64,000 bases of DNA from Acanthosepion esculentum (Eukaryota; Mollusca; Cephalopoda; Sepiida; Sepiidae), in assembly GCA_964036315.1 (NCBI GenBank), contig OZ038509.1, positions 26,835,522 through 26,899,521 of the forward strand. Direction: 5' to 3'. The notes beneath the pieces are model-generated. The model did not search any database. It had not been told where the DNA came from and saw only the letters and a list, made by a program, of their open reading frames with translations. The position numbers were made by a program, and so were the translations under genes. Each line of letters starts with the position of its first letter. Positions within the stretch are counted from its first letter, which is position 1. This document shows positions 44,315 to 55,553 of this stretch, in pieces.

Positions 44315-45430
44315 TTATATTGGTACAGCTACCATTATCATTTGATGGCCTGATCTCACATTTGGTAGTGAGAGACAGAGGAAAACAGTGCATCTCGCAA
44401 GCTTATGTAAATGGTTGGCAGAACACAGATTAGGAGATATAGCAAGAAGACAAACTTTATTAAGGGTTACAAAGAACAAGAAGATGTGGAGAGCCATGAT
44501 CACCTATGTCCTGAAGAGACATGTTGCATAGAGGTTACCTTCTAGATCACCCCTCTGACACACTTAGCTCTTTTGATGTTCTGTGACACCAACTAGAAAG
44601 CTTACTTCAGTCTATCTTAGGGTGAACCCAGTATATATTGGGGTCACCACATATCAACTCTTCTTAGATCAAAGGCTCCTGATGGACATTAAATTCAATT
44701 CAGATCTCTAGTATTACGTGGTGAAAATCACATGCTTCATATATTTTCATTTCTCTTGCAACTCTTCTGGACAGACTCCTTGTTTAAGTTGGTGAATGCT
44801 GCCATAATCCTTGCCTCCAGTTCATCTTTGGTGTGACACGGAATTTTGTTGATCTCTTCCTTAACTGTGCCCCCACACATAATAATCAAGGGGGTTGCAG
44901 TCTGGGGAGTTAGGTGGCAAGATGTAAGGGCTGATGTGGTTACAGATATTGTCTGACAGTCATTACTGGATTCTCCTGCATGCGTAGCAAGGTGCAGAGT
45001 CCTGTTGCCAGACATAGAGTCTTCCAGCAGCCACCCTCTTGACCTAGGGCAGCACTAACTCAAGGCACTTTTTATATGCCTCCGTATTGAGTCTGAGGCA
45101 CTGGGGGAAGATCACTGGAGACATAATGTCACCATTAATAGTGATCTCTCCAAACACCTTCCAACTCTTTTTGAATCCTCTGCACTGTTCTCAGATTAAC
45201 ACCTAAACACTGAAATGTTTGTATTGGAGATTCTGGTGTGAAGGCCAAGCACTACAGCACGCCGTTTCCAAATTTCTGGCAGAGTGAATTGTGTCATGGT
45301 GCTCTTTTTCTTACAGACAGTACCCAACTGACCCTACTATACTGTGCAGTCGACAAAATCAAAAACAATGTGCATGCATGAAATTAAAAATGTAAAATGA
45401 CGACAATTTACACATCGCACACTGTATATG
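44315..45430 (-). mobile_element. Third mariner copy, with the same foreign 3' segment
   Basis: Minus strand from the terminal 'gcgatgtgtaaattgtcgtc' (about 45420) through fragments near 45300-45160 to 'MSGNRTLHLA' and 'CHTKDELEARIMAAFTNLN' (44737-45015). After 'KSC.R' it leaves the transposase and enters the same non-mariner segment as the 21-kb copy ('gatttt..accacgtaatac', 'caggacataggtgatcatgg'). This copy lacks the 950-bp insertion. Confidence 0.75.
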
Positions 45431-45544
45431 GCCAACATATTTTTGGTTAATTCAATTAATGTCAATTCACTGCATGTGAAAATATCCCAGTTCATATCCT
45501 CAAAGTTGGACTCTCTCACTCTCATATATATGTGAATAAGTAAA

Positions 45545-45715
45545 TATAAAAGGAAAATGCATCTTAACTGATGTGTTTCATCCTCTGATGGACTATCAGA
45601 TCAAATATAAGAATTTTATTTTGTAATATGTATTTATAAGCAAAAATAAAAACTTTTTGAAGATTTCTAATGAATAAATGTACATCAGGATAAATGAAAA
45701 GTCTAAGTAAAATAT
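45545..45715 (+). repeat. Dispersed repeat, copy 2 of 3
   Basis: Same blocks as 1885-2062: 'gatgtgtttcatcctctgatggac', 'attttattttgtaat', 'tgaataaatgtacatcagg'. Confidence 0.55.
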
Positions 45716-45934
45716 ATATTAATATATTATACTAGCCATTATAGTTGCTTTCATGGTTCAAGAGGAGTAACTCTTATTTGCCTTTTGTATCCAAAATTGC
45801 AGTGCATGTTTTATTATAAAATATAAACTAGCTTAAAAGCCATCCTTTCAGCAGCATTTAAGCAAGCTCCTGTAGAGGACTCTTGGTTTGGCCATCATCA
45901 CAATAGCTAGAGAGGAGTAGATATGATAGGCATC

Positions 45935-46250
45935 AATCAACTACAGATCTCAAAATTTATTGCTGCATTTAAGTATTGCATTACTATTTGAGCTTACTTT
46001 TTAAAAATTTAATAATTCTTCTGCCACCACTTAATTTAAAGACAATTTGATGTATGTAGGTCCTTCTTATTGCAAGGCATTAAGTGCTGCCATATGCGAT
46101 AGGCAGCAATAAAATACAAAAGAACTCAAAATTGATTGCTGCATTTAAATACTGAATTAATGTTTAAGCTTACCTTTTAAAAGTTCAATAATAATTCTTC
46201 TGCTGCCACTTGATTTAAAGATGATTTCATGTATGTAGGTCCTTATTTTC
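45935..46250. repeat. Diverged tandem duplication, about 165 bp x 2
   Basis: 'caaaatttattgctgcatttaa' and 'caaaattgattgctgcatttaa', each ending 'catgtatgtaggtccttattt' or 'gatgtatgtaggtccttctta'. Confidence 0.85.
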
Positions 46251-46574
46251 TGTACAAACAACTATCTCTATTTCATGGGTGTCAAAACAAGATAAAATTC
46301 ATGTAGTGCAAAGATGGGAAAATAGAAATTAGAATTAGTTATACATTCAACATTTGAAGAGTTAGAGAAACTTAATAACTAATTAAATAAAACCTATATT
46401 ATGGAATCTATATGAATAAATGTGAAATTGGAGCACAATTATCCAACGAATTCTGAGGTTAAAAAGCTCCAACTCTACTTTATAGTAATTTATATAAGGT
46501 GTTTACTCAATCCTCCATGAGAATGAGATGTGACATTTAACCATTTTCTTTTCATTTTTGAGTACTTTTATAGT

Positions 46575-47022
46575 CATGTATTTATTTAAATATTTGTATT
46601 TACTTAAATATTTGTATCTATAAAAAGAATGTATAAACATAAAAATATCTTAAAAATAATTGTTGGACTTTGTCCATTTCATAATGTGTGACGTCATTTG
46701 TTTACATTTGATATGCCATGAGCAGATATGAATTTGCGTGAGAGAATAATGGAAGATTGAAGTTTAAAGGCAGTAAATTCGACCTTGCTAATCGAACGAT
46801 TCTCTGTGGCTCGATCAGTTAAGAGCACGTCAGGCTATATGACAGTTCCGTATAGGATACAGTTTCGAATCCTGTCAGAGAACGAATATTTTCTATGAAA
46901 ATTTCTCGGACATTCAGGCTGGTCAATGTTGTTTAATACTGTTTATTATAAACAGATCATTTACTTAAATATTTATATCTATAAAAAGAATGTATAGACG
47001 TAAAAATGTCTTAAAAATAGTC
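46575..47022 (+). mobile_element. tRNA-like unit between about 70-bp direct repeats
   Basis: 46590-46660 and 46955-47020 match ('acttaaatatttgtatctat', 'aaagaatgtataaac', 'aaatatcttaaaaat'). Between them, 46799-46882 folds like a tRNA: TTCTCTG/CAGAGAA acceptor stem, GCTC/GAGC D stem, GTCA/TGAC, T arm with 'tttcgaatcc'. U33 is missing in the anticodon loop, so it is a tRNA-derived unit rather than a working tRNA. Confidence 0.6.
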
Positions 47023-47153
47023 ATGTATATTGACTTTCAGAAACAGAGATATTTGAAAGAAATCCGGGGCACAGATTTACATTTTGGTAAGATTCCATAA
47101 CAGCACTCTCAAGAATTTTCAGTCTAAGTTACTTTTTCTTTTAATAAGTGTGG

Positions 47154-47156
<3 letters not shown>

Positions 47157-47208
<52 letters not shown>
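47157..47208. repeat. (TA)n microsatellite
   Basis: TA run. Confidence 0.95.
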
Positions 47209-47215
<7 letters not shown>

Positions 47216-47219
47216 CTCT

Positions 47220-47400
47220 TCAAACATTTTCAGTGGATGCCCATATTTGAGTAAACGCTCCATTTAATTATTAAACAGCATTTTATTTTTGTCTACTGGC
47301 CTGAATATTCTAAAAATCTTATTAAAGAAGCAACTTCCAGCATGATTTGAACTTGTGTCCCCCTTTGAATATACAGGCTGGTAATTGAAACTAAATATAT
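47220..47400 (-). mobile_element. SINE-like repeat, progenitor of the 78-bp minisatellite
   Basis: 'gatgcccatatttgag', 'tttgtctactggcctgaata', 'aatcttattaaagaa' and, on the minus strand, box B-like 'gttcaaatcatgc'. The minisatellite at 49639 is built from its first part. Confidence 0.6.
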
Positions 47401-47529
47401 ATCGGTCAGTTATGTGACATGCATGATACATGCTGAGGCAATCATGTATCATTTGATACATGACTGACGAGGCAGTTCCCCCACCACCACCACTACAGTA
47501 GGTTGCCTTTTCTTTCTGCGGTAGAACAG

Positions 47530-47720
47530 TTGCCATCCAAGGCTATAGAACCAGGTCTGTCCTGCTATTTACCCATAGCTGGGGGGAGAAGACGAGGATT
47601 CATACCTTTCCCAAGGGTATTAGCATGTAAGTGAATGTAATGAATTTGACTGGAATTTGAACTTGGCTCTACTGATTCATCAATCCAAGCTGCTATCCAT
47701 TACTCCACTGTGCTGTTTAA
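47530..47720 (-). mobile_element. tRNA-derived SINE with cephalopod-type body
   Basis: Minus orientation of the 43405 SINE: 'caaggctatagaaccaggtc', 'acccatagctggggggagaa', 'cctttcccaagggtattagc', then head 'ccaagctgctatccattac'. Confidence 0.75.
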
Positions 47721-47821
47721 TAAATAAATGGAGCATGTACTCAAATATGGCTAGCCACTAAATATAATATTTAAAGTGAGAAAATATGTTGGATTAATAA
47801 ATTTTTTTAAATCCATTACTT

Positions 47822-47825
<4 letters not shown>

Positions 47826-47864
<39 letters not shown>
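47826..47864. repeat. (TA)n microsatellite
   Basis: TA run. Confidence 0.95.
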
Positions 47865-47865
<1 letters not shown>

Positions 47866-47869
47866 TAAT

Positions 47870-48345
47870 TTACTAAGCGTAACTTAGATGTGGCACAAGG
47901 GTGAAAATATGGGGGACCCACTGAGAATCAAATTCACTATTCAGTTGTAATTGATCTAGCAAGACAAGCTTGCTAATGATCACACCAGATTGAAGTCCCC
48001 ACTTCTGAGATACCGGAAATGACATTGAGTGTCAAAGATAATGTAAGAGAGAAAAAAAGAAAGAAAAGAAATAAAGAGAGAGTAGGTGGAGACAAAAAAA
48101 TGATGAAAAGGAGAAATAACCACAACATTCTACACATGTGCACATAAACACATGTATGTGTACATGGACACACATACACACAATAAGAAAGTTAAAAAAA
48201 ATAATTTATGCACTTTTGGTGTTGATTTATCTCTATATAAAAATAATGAAAATGAGAAATTTAGCAGTCAATTGCTGATATCTCCTGATGAGTGGACGGA
48301 ATGATTACAAAAATGTTTGTCTATGAAATTCTAGAGTTGGAGTGC
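47870..48345. other. Unassigned sequence
   Basis: tRNA-like box B 'tcaaattcactattc' is weak. A GA-rich stretch at 48040-48090. No gene. Confidence 0.4.
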
Positions 48346-48349
48346 TGAA

Positions 48350-48630
48350 TATAACATCAATCAGTTAAATGACAAGTTTGATATTTGTATTGACATTTAT
48401 CACTCTGTATGTGACTTCATTTGCTGTACAAAAAGTTGATCCTGCCACTGACAGTAACCCTGATCACTGAAGAACAGTGTTTGAATTTCATAGTTGTGTT
48501 GTCATATCCTGCTATAGCAACAGAAAACAACTTTGAGGGAAATTAACAATAAGGGTATTGCAAATGAGGGGCCTTAAAGAATGCAATAGAAAGGGAAGTA
48601 ATATTAATAATGGTGTGTGCTAAGGTTTAA

Positions 48631-48635
<5 letters not shown>
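48350..48635 (+). repeat. Dispersed repeat related to 34640
   Basis: 'actctgtatgtgact', 'gttgatcctgccactg', 'tttgaatttcatagttgtg', 'gggaagtaatatt' in the same order. Confidence 0.55.

Positions 48636-48687
<52 letters not shown>
48636..48687. repeat. (TA)n microsatellite
   Basis: TA run. Confidence 0.97.
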
Positions 48688-48688
<1 letters not shown>

Positions 48689-48889
48689 CATGTTTTTGTG
48701 TGTAACAATTGAGGAGTAGTGTGCAAAATTTTGAAGAGATGGACAGAAGTTATGACCACCCCTTCATGCCCACACACAAAGAGCAAACTACAAAGCCAAC
48801 CCCTTCATTCTCTCTCTCTCTCTGCGAACTACAATCCAAGTGAAAGTAACCACGAAAAACAAAAGACACACAACTGCAAAGAAAGAATG

Positions 48890-49345
48890 AAAAAGAAAAA
48901 GATAGATAAAGGGAGAAAGAGATAGGGAGAAAAAGAAAGAGAGGGAGAGAGAGAGGGGGAGAAAAAGAAAGAGATAGAGAGAGGGAGAAAAAGAAAGAGA
49001 TAGAGAGAGAAGGAGAAAAAGAAAGAGATAGAGAGAGAAGGAGAAAAAGAAAGAGATAGAGAGAGAGGGAGAAAAAGAAAGAGAGAGAGAGAGAGAGGGA
49101 GAAAAAGAAAGAGATAGAGAGAGAGGGAGAAAAAGAAAGAGATAGAGAGAGAGGGAGAAAAAGAAAGAGATAGAGAGAGAGGGAGAAAAAGAAAGAGATA
49201 GAGAGAGAGGGAGAAAAAGAAAGAGATAGAGAGAGAGGGAGAAAAAGAAAGAGAGAGAGAGAAAAAGAAAGAGAGAGAGAGAGGGAGAAAAAAGAAAGAG
49301 ATAGAGAGAGGGAGAAAAAGAAAGAGAGAGAGGGAGGAATAGAAA
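48890..49345. repeat. Purine-only minisatellite, about 28-bp unit
   Basis: About 450 bp almost without pyrimidines on the plus strand except T in 'gata'. Unit 'gagatagagagagaggga' plus 'gaaaaagaaa' repeated about 15 times with small length variants. The long open frame on the minus strand (Ser/Leu/Phe) is a by-product. Confidence 0.95.
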
Positions 49346-49638
49346 GGAGATAAATCTATGTCAGACAAAACTTGGCCAAGGTTTATATTTTATTTCAGTT
49401 TGAATTAAACTTCCCATAAAGTTACTTTTCAAGGTGTCTCGGATTGTGGGATTGACTATTACTAGTGATGATGTTCTAATTTATCAGCAAATTTGACTCT
49501 CAAGATCACTCAAGGTGCGTCACAAAAGTGTGCATCCAAAAGCTATGCACATGTGCGCGCCTGCATGCATGCCTGCACACAATTAATGGATTTTTATTTG
49601 TTAATCCAACAGATTTTATCACTTTAAACATTATTTTT

Positions 49639-50031
49639 AATGGATACTCATAATTGAGCAGACACTTCGTTTTTTTTGTGGGGGGTTCCAAATCAGTATA
49701 TCTATTGTTGTCCACTGGGATACTCATAATTGAGCAGACACTTCGTTTTTTGGGGGGGGGGGGGGTTCCAAATCAGTATATCTATTGTTGTCCACTGGGA
49801 TACTCATATTTGAGCAGACACTTCGTTTTTTGTGGGGGGGGGTTCCAAATCAGTATATCTATTGTTGTCCACTGGGATACTCATATTTGAGCAGACACTT
49901 CGTTTTTTGTGGGGGGGGGTCCAAATCAGTATATCTATTGTTGTCCACTGGGATACTCATATTTGAGCAGACACTTCGTTTTTTGTGGGGGGGGGGTTCC
50001 AAATCAGTATATCTATTGTTGTCCACTGGCC
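49639..50031. repeat. 78-bp minisatellite, 5 units
   Basis: Each unit: 'ggatactcata(a/t)ttgag', 'cagacacttcgtttttt', a G-run of 6-15, 'ttccaaatcagtatatc', 'tattgttgtccactg'. The G-run length differs in every unit. Confidence 0.95.
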
Positions 50032-50270
50032 TGAATATTCAAGAAATCTTATTAAAGAATATATGTGCCTTTGAGCAGGATTTGAACCTGAGTTCCCCTT
50101 TGCAGGAGAATCTGTCTTTATATCCCATGTACTTTTAACAGACTTGGCCATGAAGAACATTGTGGAGCAAAGCAGCATAGAACCATGTTTAATTAATGAC
50201 AGTCTTTGTGGCTGAGTTAGCAAAGAGCACATAAAAAGAGACCGCCTCAAATAACGCCGACACAGTTCGC
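50032..50270 (-). mobile_element. SINE-like fragment
   Basis: 'gcctgaatattcaagaaatc' continues the 47220 family; minus strand 'ggggaactcaggttcaaatcc' is a good box B. 'tttgtggctgagttagcaaa' at 50205 echoes the tRNA-like head at 46799. Confidence 0.55.
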
Positions 50271-50274
50271 AGTA

Positions 50275-50885
50275 AGAACTAAATTCTAACTATTTTTTCT
50301 TTTTTGTGTGTAACAATCCCCTTCTTCCCAGACTCTGAAATTACAGATTGAATCTACGGACTGTCAAGGATTACTCGGACCTTTCAAAGTTTACACAACT
50401 GTACACTGTTCAATTATTAAGGTTAATAACACACTATTTTAAATTACAAAATTGTACTTGGATTAAACAAAAATATAATACATATTACTTATAATACATT
50501 GCTTCTAGTCATCCGTTTTGACAGCATGGGGACACTAGTGTTTGTGTTTATAAAAAAAAGGAGAGAAATAAAATATTGACATATGCTGCATTTCTTTTGT
50601 TCATTCTTCTGATAATTCTCTCATCTTTACCAAGTGTTTTTGTTTGGATTGTGCTATAGAAATTATACAATTACTATTCTGCTCATTTGTCTATAACAAC
50701 CAATTAACACTTTAATTTGATTAATTCTCATCCTTTCTTTTATTCTTTCTCGTCTCTCACTACCGTCCGTCGTAGCCATCCTGCCAAGAGTACAAAGGAT
50801 TAATTCCTCGCTCACAAATTGTATGAATATAGACAGATGGCAAAAAAAATCAATCCAGAATAAGATCTTTTTTGTTTTGTTTTTT
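50275..50885. other. Unassigned sequence
   Basis: No recognisable gene or repeat. Confidence 0.4.
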
Positions 50886-50889
50886 TTAT

Positions 50890-51200
50890 ACTAAAGTTAA
50901 CCCAATAAAAATCTCGAGAGCCACTCAAGCTAGAGGATTATGATGAATGAGGTGCGGGGAAATGAATACAAGAGTAGGACGGGAGGATGATGAGGTTCAA
51001 AAGGATTGATAATATTTGATACTTGATTTGAAATAGTTAAGGTTCTAGTGTTCAGGGAAGTATCTTCATGAGAGTTTGTTCCACAAAGCAGCTGTTTTGG
51101 GAGAAAAAGCTGTCCGAGTAGAACTTCCTACTTACAAATGGAATATGAAAGGAATGAGGGTGTTTTGACTCCATGGACATAGCATAGTGAACCTTAACTG
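50890..51200 (-). mobile_element. LINE 3'-end fragment
   Basis: Minus reading 'HYAMSMESKHPHSFHIPFVS' and following basic text, terminus 'gttaacccaataaaaatc' on the plus strand; same family as 7790. Confidence 0.68.
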
Positions 51201-51239
51201 GTGAAACTGAAAACAAATAAATAAATAAAAAATATTGCA

Positions 51240-51575
51240 TCTCCTTGGTCTCACTTTCTCAACTGACATTAAGTGGAGGAGTTATATTGAATCAATTATT
51301 AGGTCTGCTGCTATGAAAGTTGGATCACTGTGTTGAGGCAGATAATTTTTCTTGTCAAAATCAGTCTTGCACATTTATAAATCTACCATTCGTCTGTACA
51401 TTGAATACTGCTGTCATAGTTGGTCTGATGTTCCTACTACATCTTGATATTCTTGATAAAATCCAAAGTGTCTGTAATGTTATTGGCGCTGACCTGGCAT
51501 CTTGACTTCAGTCACTTTCTCACCAACGTGATGTGGCTTCCCTTTATCTCTTCTATAAATATTTTCATGGAACTA
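51240..51575 (+). mobile_element. LINE RT C-terminal fragment
   Basis: 'KWRSYIESI' type start, 'AAMKVGSLC', 'ILHIYKSTIRLYIEYCCH.W', 'ILDKIQSVCNVIGADLAS' across frames: CR1/Jockey-type C-terminus, same lineage as 37680. It faces the previous fragment tail to head. Confidence 0.7.
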
Positions 51576-51879
51576 AGAAATAGTGAGAGAGTAGTGATAG
51601 GCCAGTGGTGTTAGGTTTGTGGGAAAAAGGCTGCAGAGGGGAAAAATAAATCATCATCTACAAGGCCGCATAAACAGGTTTGAATTCGTACGGAAATAAA
51701 GATGAACACTGGGATTGATTAATACATAAATAAATAGATATGAAAAGACTAATTTATAAAAAAAACTAAGATTATATAATTACTAATCTGCATTAAAAAA
51801 AAAAGTTTCAAGAACATCACTTACTCACTTTTGTTTATTAGATATTGAATTAGTGTCCTCCATAGCTTACCTGATTTTT

Positions 51880-52045
51880 CAACCAATCTAATGAATATTT
51901 ATGAGTGTTCTTACATAAAAAAATTTTGAAAAACCAATAACATTTTTACTCTTGTATACAAATACTTGTTATAAAATGAAATCCTTGCATTTGCCTTGAT
52001 AAAGTCCCTTAGAGGATGAAACGCATCAGCTACGATAAGGTTTCC
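51880..52045 (-). repeat. Dispersed repeat, copy 3 of 3 (inverted)
   Basis: Reverse complement of the 1885 family: 'gataaagtcccttagaggat', 'gaaacgcatcagctacgata'. Confidence 0.6.
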
Positions 52046-52102
52046 TTTTGATTTCAGTTGGGTTTCGCTACCCGGCTTGAGGCAATCAGATGTCTAGCCA
52101 CA

Positions 52103-52118
52103 CTGATGAGCTGTGAAA
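52103..52118 (+). ncRNA. Hammerhead-like motif, decayed first unit
   Basis: CUGAUGA (52103-52109), GCUGU, GAAA (52115-52118). Sequence equivalent to stem III and the cleavage site of the second unit is deleted. Confidence 0.45.
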
Positions 52119-52387
52119 CAGTGGATGACAATATATACTCCCTAAAAAATTTAATTTGGTCTAGCACTCTTGGAAGAAAAGTGTGAATTTGTAAACAATG
52201 ACAACTGCTGCTAATATTGCAAAGCTCTTCCATGAATTAAGCCCTATCGGTCACTGGCATATTTATTCAAAATACATAAAAATTCGCCTTCCTCTCAACC
52301 GAGTGCTGATAGCTCAAGGATAAAATCTGTGACCGATGTTAAATTAGTCAGGTTTCACTTCCAGCTTGAGGCAATAGGATGTCTAGA

Positions 52388-52420
52388 CACACTGATGATC
52401 TGCGAAACAGTCTGTCTGTG
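52388..52420 (+). ncRNA. Minimal type I hammerhead motif (33 nt)
   Basis: CACA, CUGAUGA (52392-52398), UCUGC, GAAA (52404-52407), CAGUCUGUC, UGUG. Stem I is CACA with UGUG (4 bp). Stem III is ACA with UGU around a GUC loop, the same 3-bp plus triloop as the other loci. Cleavage is expected after 52416. Stem II is reduced to one pair: G-C would fit both units (GCUGU in the first, UCUGC here), but here it is U-C. Confidence 0.6.
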
Positions 52421-52474
52421 GGTGATAATATAATATATATATATATATATGAGAGAGAGAGAAATAAAACATTT

Positions 52475-53200
52475 GTCATGGACCTAGTATATAGTAACCC
52501 TGAATGTAGACTGATCAATCCAACTAAAATGCAAATGAGGAGAATTAGTAAAGTTATCTTACAGGAAATTTGTGATATACTTAGAATAGCCTTAAATATT
52601 AATCAATGGTGTGGTACTAGTGACTGCATTAAATGGTTTAATAATTACAACAAAAATAACAAATGCTATGTTATAAAATACGATATTAAAGAGTTTTACT
52701 CATCAATCACAGAAAAAAAATGGTTAAAGAGGCGTTAGATCTAACTAAAGAATATGTATCCATACCAGAAGATAAAATTAAAGTCATCATGCATTGTCGT
52801 AAGTCTTTACTGTACCAGAACGAGACATTATGGATTAAGAAAGGCACTAGCGGCAATTTTGATAATCCAATGGGAGCATATGATGGGGCCAAATTATGTG
52901 AGTTGGTAGGATGTTTCTTATTGAATAACCTAAACGAATTTATTGACCCCAGTAACCAAGGCCTGTACCGGGATGACAGTTTAATTATCGTTGATAACTG
53001 TACCCCTAGGAAAGGAGATATTATCCAGAAGAAGTTACACTCAATGTTTAATAAATTTGGATTTAAGTTAGATATAGAAACCAATTTAAAAATCACAGAT
53101 TATCTTGAGGTTACGCTTGACTTGTATAATGGCACTATCCCCCCCCCCCCCCCCGGCCATTTAGGAAAAGTAACCAACAGCCCTGCTATATTGATGTAGG
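52475..53200 (+). pseudogene. PLE-2 reverse transcriptase
   Basis: 'RLINPTKMQMRRISKVILQE', NINQWCGTSDCIKWFNN, VIKYDIKEFYSSITE (first catalytic motif), a frameshift near 52725, then 'KIKVIMHCRKSLLY', WIKKGTSGNFDNPMGAYDGA, LYRDDSLIIV (YxDD-type, both Asp kept), ITDYLEVTLDL. After the C-run the frame is lost. Later 'NHPKHILNKSP' and 'GKEFYKISKK' pieces follow. Confidence 0.82.
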
Positions 53201-53548
53201 TTCCAACCACCCAAAACACATCTTAAACAAATCCCCAACAGAATCATCTTCAGGTTATCCACCAATTAATCCGACACTAGTATCTTTAACCAAAACAAAC
53301 ACGATTATGAGATGGCATTGGAAAAAAGTGGATACAAAACCAAGCTAGTCTATGTGAATATGGATAATTTGTCCAATATATATGATAAGAGGAAAATAGG
53401 GCTAGAGAAATATTATGGTTTATCCCACCATCCAATTTAGCTGTAACCACCAAAATAGGAAAGGAATTTTATAAAATATCAAAAAAGAATTTCCCCCCCA
53501 TCCAACTCCAAAGCTTTACACAAAATTTCCAATAGGAATACAGTCAAA

Positions 53549-53960
53549 ATGAGCTACATTTGTATACCCAATATGACTAATTGGATTAAGAAATATAATA
53601 TTAAAAAGATTAAAAATAAACAAAATACCAATCCCCCCCACCAATGTAACTGTAGGAATAAGGCGTTTTGCCCTCTTAAGGGCAAGAGTCAGCATGAATG
53701 CGTAGTTCACAAAGTAGAAGTATACAGGAATAAACCTAGAATTAGTTGTGAGAACAAAAAACTTTATATTGGTTCTACTCAAAGAATTTGAAAAAAAGAT
53801 ACTATAATCACATAAGAAGTTTCAAACATGAAAGTTATAGACAGTACCAATCTATCTAACACCATATGTGAAAAATTTAAAAAAAGAGGAGAAATCAACC
53901 CAATTTTAAAATGGGAGATAATAAAGAAATGTTATAGCTATAAATCTGGGAATAGGTATT
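53549..53960 (+). pseudogene. PLE-2 GIY-YIG endonuclease
   Basis: CNCRNKAFCPLKGKSQHECV (Cys cluster), 'VYR', KLYIGSTQRI (second half of GIY-YIG), then frameshifted 'FKKRYYNHIRSF' and 'KFKKRGEINPILKWEIIKKC'. Dead. Confidence 0.78.
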
Positions 53961-53984
53961 GCCTCTAATGCATGGAGTAGAAAC

Positions 53985-54524
53985 TAGCAATAGCTACTTT
54001 TAGAAATCCTGATATGTTACCTAACCAAAGATCAGAAATCCTTCATGGATGTAAGCATAAGAAAGTTTGGCTACTGGAATAAAAGAATAGTAATTATTTT
54101 CATAATTTTATTTCATTTTTTATTTTTAACATCGTATGGTTTTATGCTAATTTTTAGTTTTGAGTGTTTCTTTTTAACCAATAAATATGTTCCTTTCTCC
54201 TATCCTAGATCAACCAGTTTGCCCTGAACATCCATTTAGGTGAAACTTAGGTAGGTAGTTTCTGGCTCATAAGGATTTTTAATACTCTGCTCTACTTAGT
54301 GTATTGAGCACTTTATGTTTTTTTCTTATTTTACTCAATTCGGATCTTTTCTTTTGGCTCGGCATTGTGGTGTTGGGCAACTTGTTTTCAACCAACTCTG
54401 ATGATTTTAGTCTTTTCTTATTTTTCCAAATTTTTCCCCAGATACCAGTTTGTTTAAATATATTTTTTTTTGCAAATTGTACTATCCATTTTTTTTATAC
54501 TAGTCGAATATAGGTATTAAAATA

Positions 54525-54525
<1 letters not shown>
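53985..54525. other. PLE-2 3' flank
   Basis: Contains 'ctgctctacttagtgtattgagc' (54290), a block shared with the PLE-1 terminal segment at 15421. T-rich otherwise. Confidence 0.5.

Positions 54526-54593
<68 letters not shown>
54526..54593. repeat. (TA)n microsatellite
   Basis: TA run. Confidence 0.97.
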
Positions 54594-54596
<3 letters not shown>

Positions 54597-54868
54597 GTCA
54601 GCAGTCTTTCTTTTAAACATTTTTTGCTACTTATGACATACAAGTAAAATTTAATTAATTTTTTTTTATTTAGTTCTTCCACCATTCTTACATTTTTCCA
54701 TTTGGTGGGAGTCAGGGAGTGCAGAAATTGTCCATTGTCCCAAGAGCTTTCGGACGTTTCTTTCACCATTTTCAAGGTTTTGTTTTTTTTTTAGATGTTG
54801 TTAATTTCTCTTCATGTTTTGAATACTACATACAAAATCAAATTTTCCTTGCCTGTCATATTTAATGA

Positions 54869-54869
<1 letters not shown>

Positions 54870-54945
<76 letters not shown>
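54870..54945. repeat. (TA)n microsatellite
   Basis: Longest TA run in the window. Confidence 0.97.
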
Positions 54946-54949
<4 letters not shown>

Positions 54950-55024
54950 TTAGTTTACGAAAAACTAGGTAATCCGTATGGGTAGACCCAAGAAGGATAA
55001 AATCCAGAGAGCTCAATGTAAATC

Positions 55025-55120
55025 AGAGCTAATAATTTAAATAAAAACAGACCACTTTAAGGTTCCATATAATAAATTATTTCACCACAGCCCTTTTAAA
55101 GGTAGGCGGATCATCAGATT
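55025..55120 (-). ncRNA. Hammerhead-like core with long stem II
   Basis: Minus strand: CUGAUGA (55111-55117), a hairpin whose base is again U-U then CCGC pairing with GUGG, with an inner stem around 'uuuaaaa', then GAAA (55080-55083) and an AT-rich stem III ending in UA. Stem I does not pair convincingly, so this is only a candidate. Confidence 0.4.
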
Positions 55121-55124
55121 TTAT

Positions 55125-55517
55125 TTCCAAAGGTTGAAATGAAAAATGAAAAGAAATTTACACATTTATGACAGGCAGTAATAAGTAAATTAACGAAGTG
55201 AGGAAGTGAAGTGGGTAGAGAGACATGATTGAGTTAGATGTAACATTTCTATTCTTTCAAATTTAAATTTTTAGAGGAAATCCAGACATTGACACATTAA
55301 ATCTGTTAATGGAAGTTATATATTGATATGGGAGGGGGATAGGACAAAAAGGCATAAAGAGAAATAGAGAGAAAGAAGTTGTGATAAAGTGTCATTAACT
55401 TTCTTTGGAATGGACGCTGTTTTTTGCTTTACTTTGAGAGTTCATAAATATTATAATTTTTTATATAAGTTTGAATGTTTAAACAGTCTAAGGAATTTAA
55501 TTATATGTTAGTTAAAG

Positions 55518-55553
<36 letters not shown>

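Larger units (their letters stand above)
52046..52430 (+). mobile_element. Tandem leader units with hammerhead motifs, upstream of PLE-2
   Basis: Two direct copies (starting near 52058 and 52348) of 'gtttc.ct.cc.gcttgaggcaat', '.gatgtctag.cacactgatga'. The second is cut short by (TA)n at 52432. Spacing is about 290 bp. Such tandem ribozyme-bearing leaders are known for PLEs. Confidence 0.65.
52470..53980 (+). mobile_element. Penelope-like element PLE-2, decayed
   Basis: RT then GIY-YIG on the plus strand, preceded by the tandem leader. Related to PLE-1 but clearly diverged. C-run at 53141-53155 inside the RT. Confidence 0.82.

Noticed and set aside
46799..46882. Functional tRNA gene
   Set aside because: Acceptor and D stems pair, but the anticodon loop lacks U33, the T stem has a mismatch, and similar heads occur in SINEs nearby.
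48829..49368. 179-codon minus-strand frame rich in Ser/Leu/Phe
   Set aside because: It is the complement of a purine minisatellite; no real protein.
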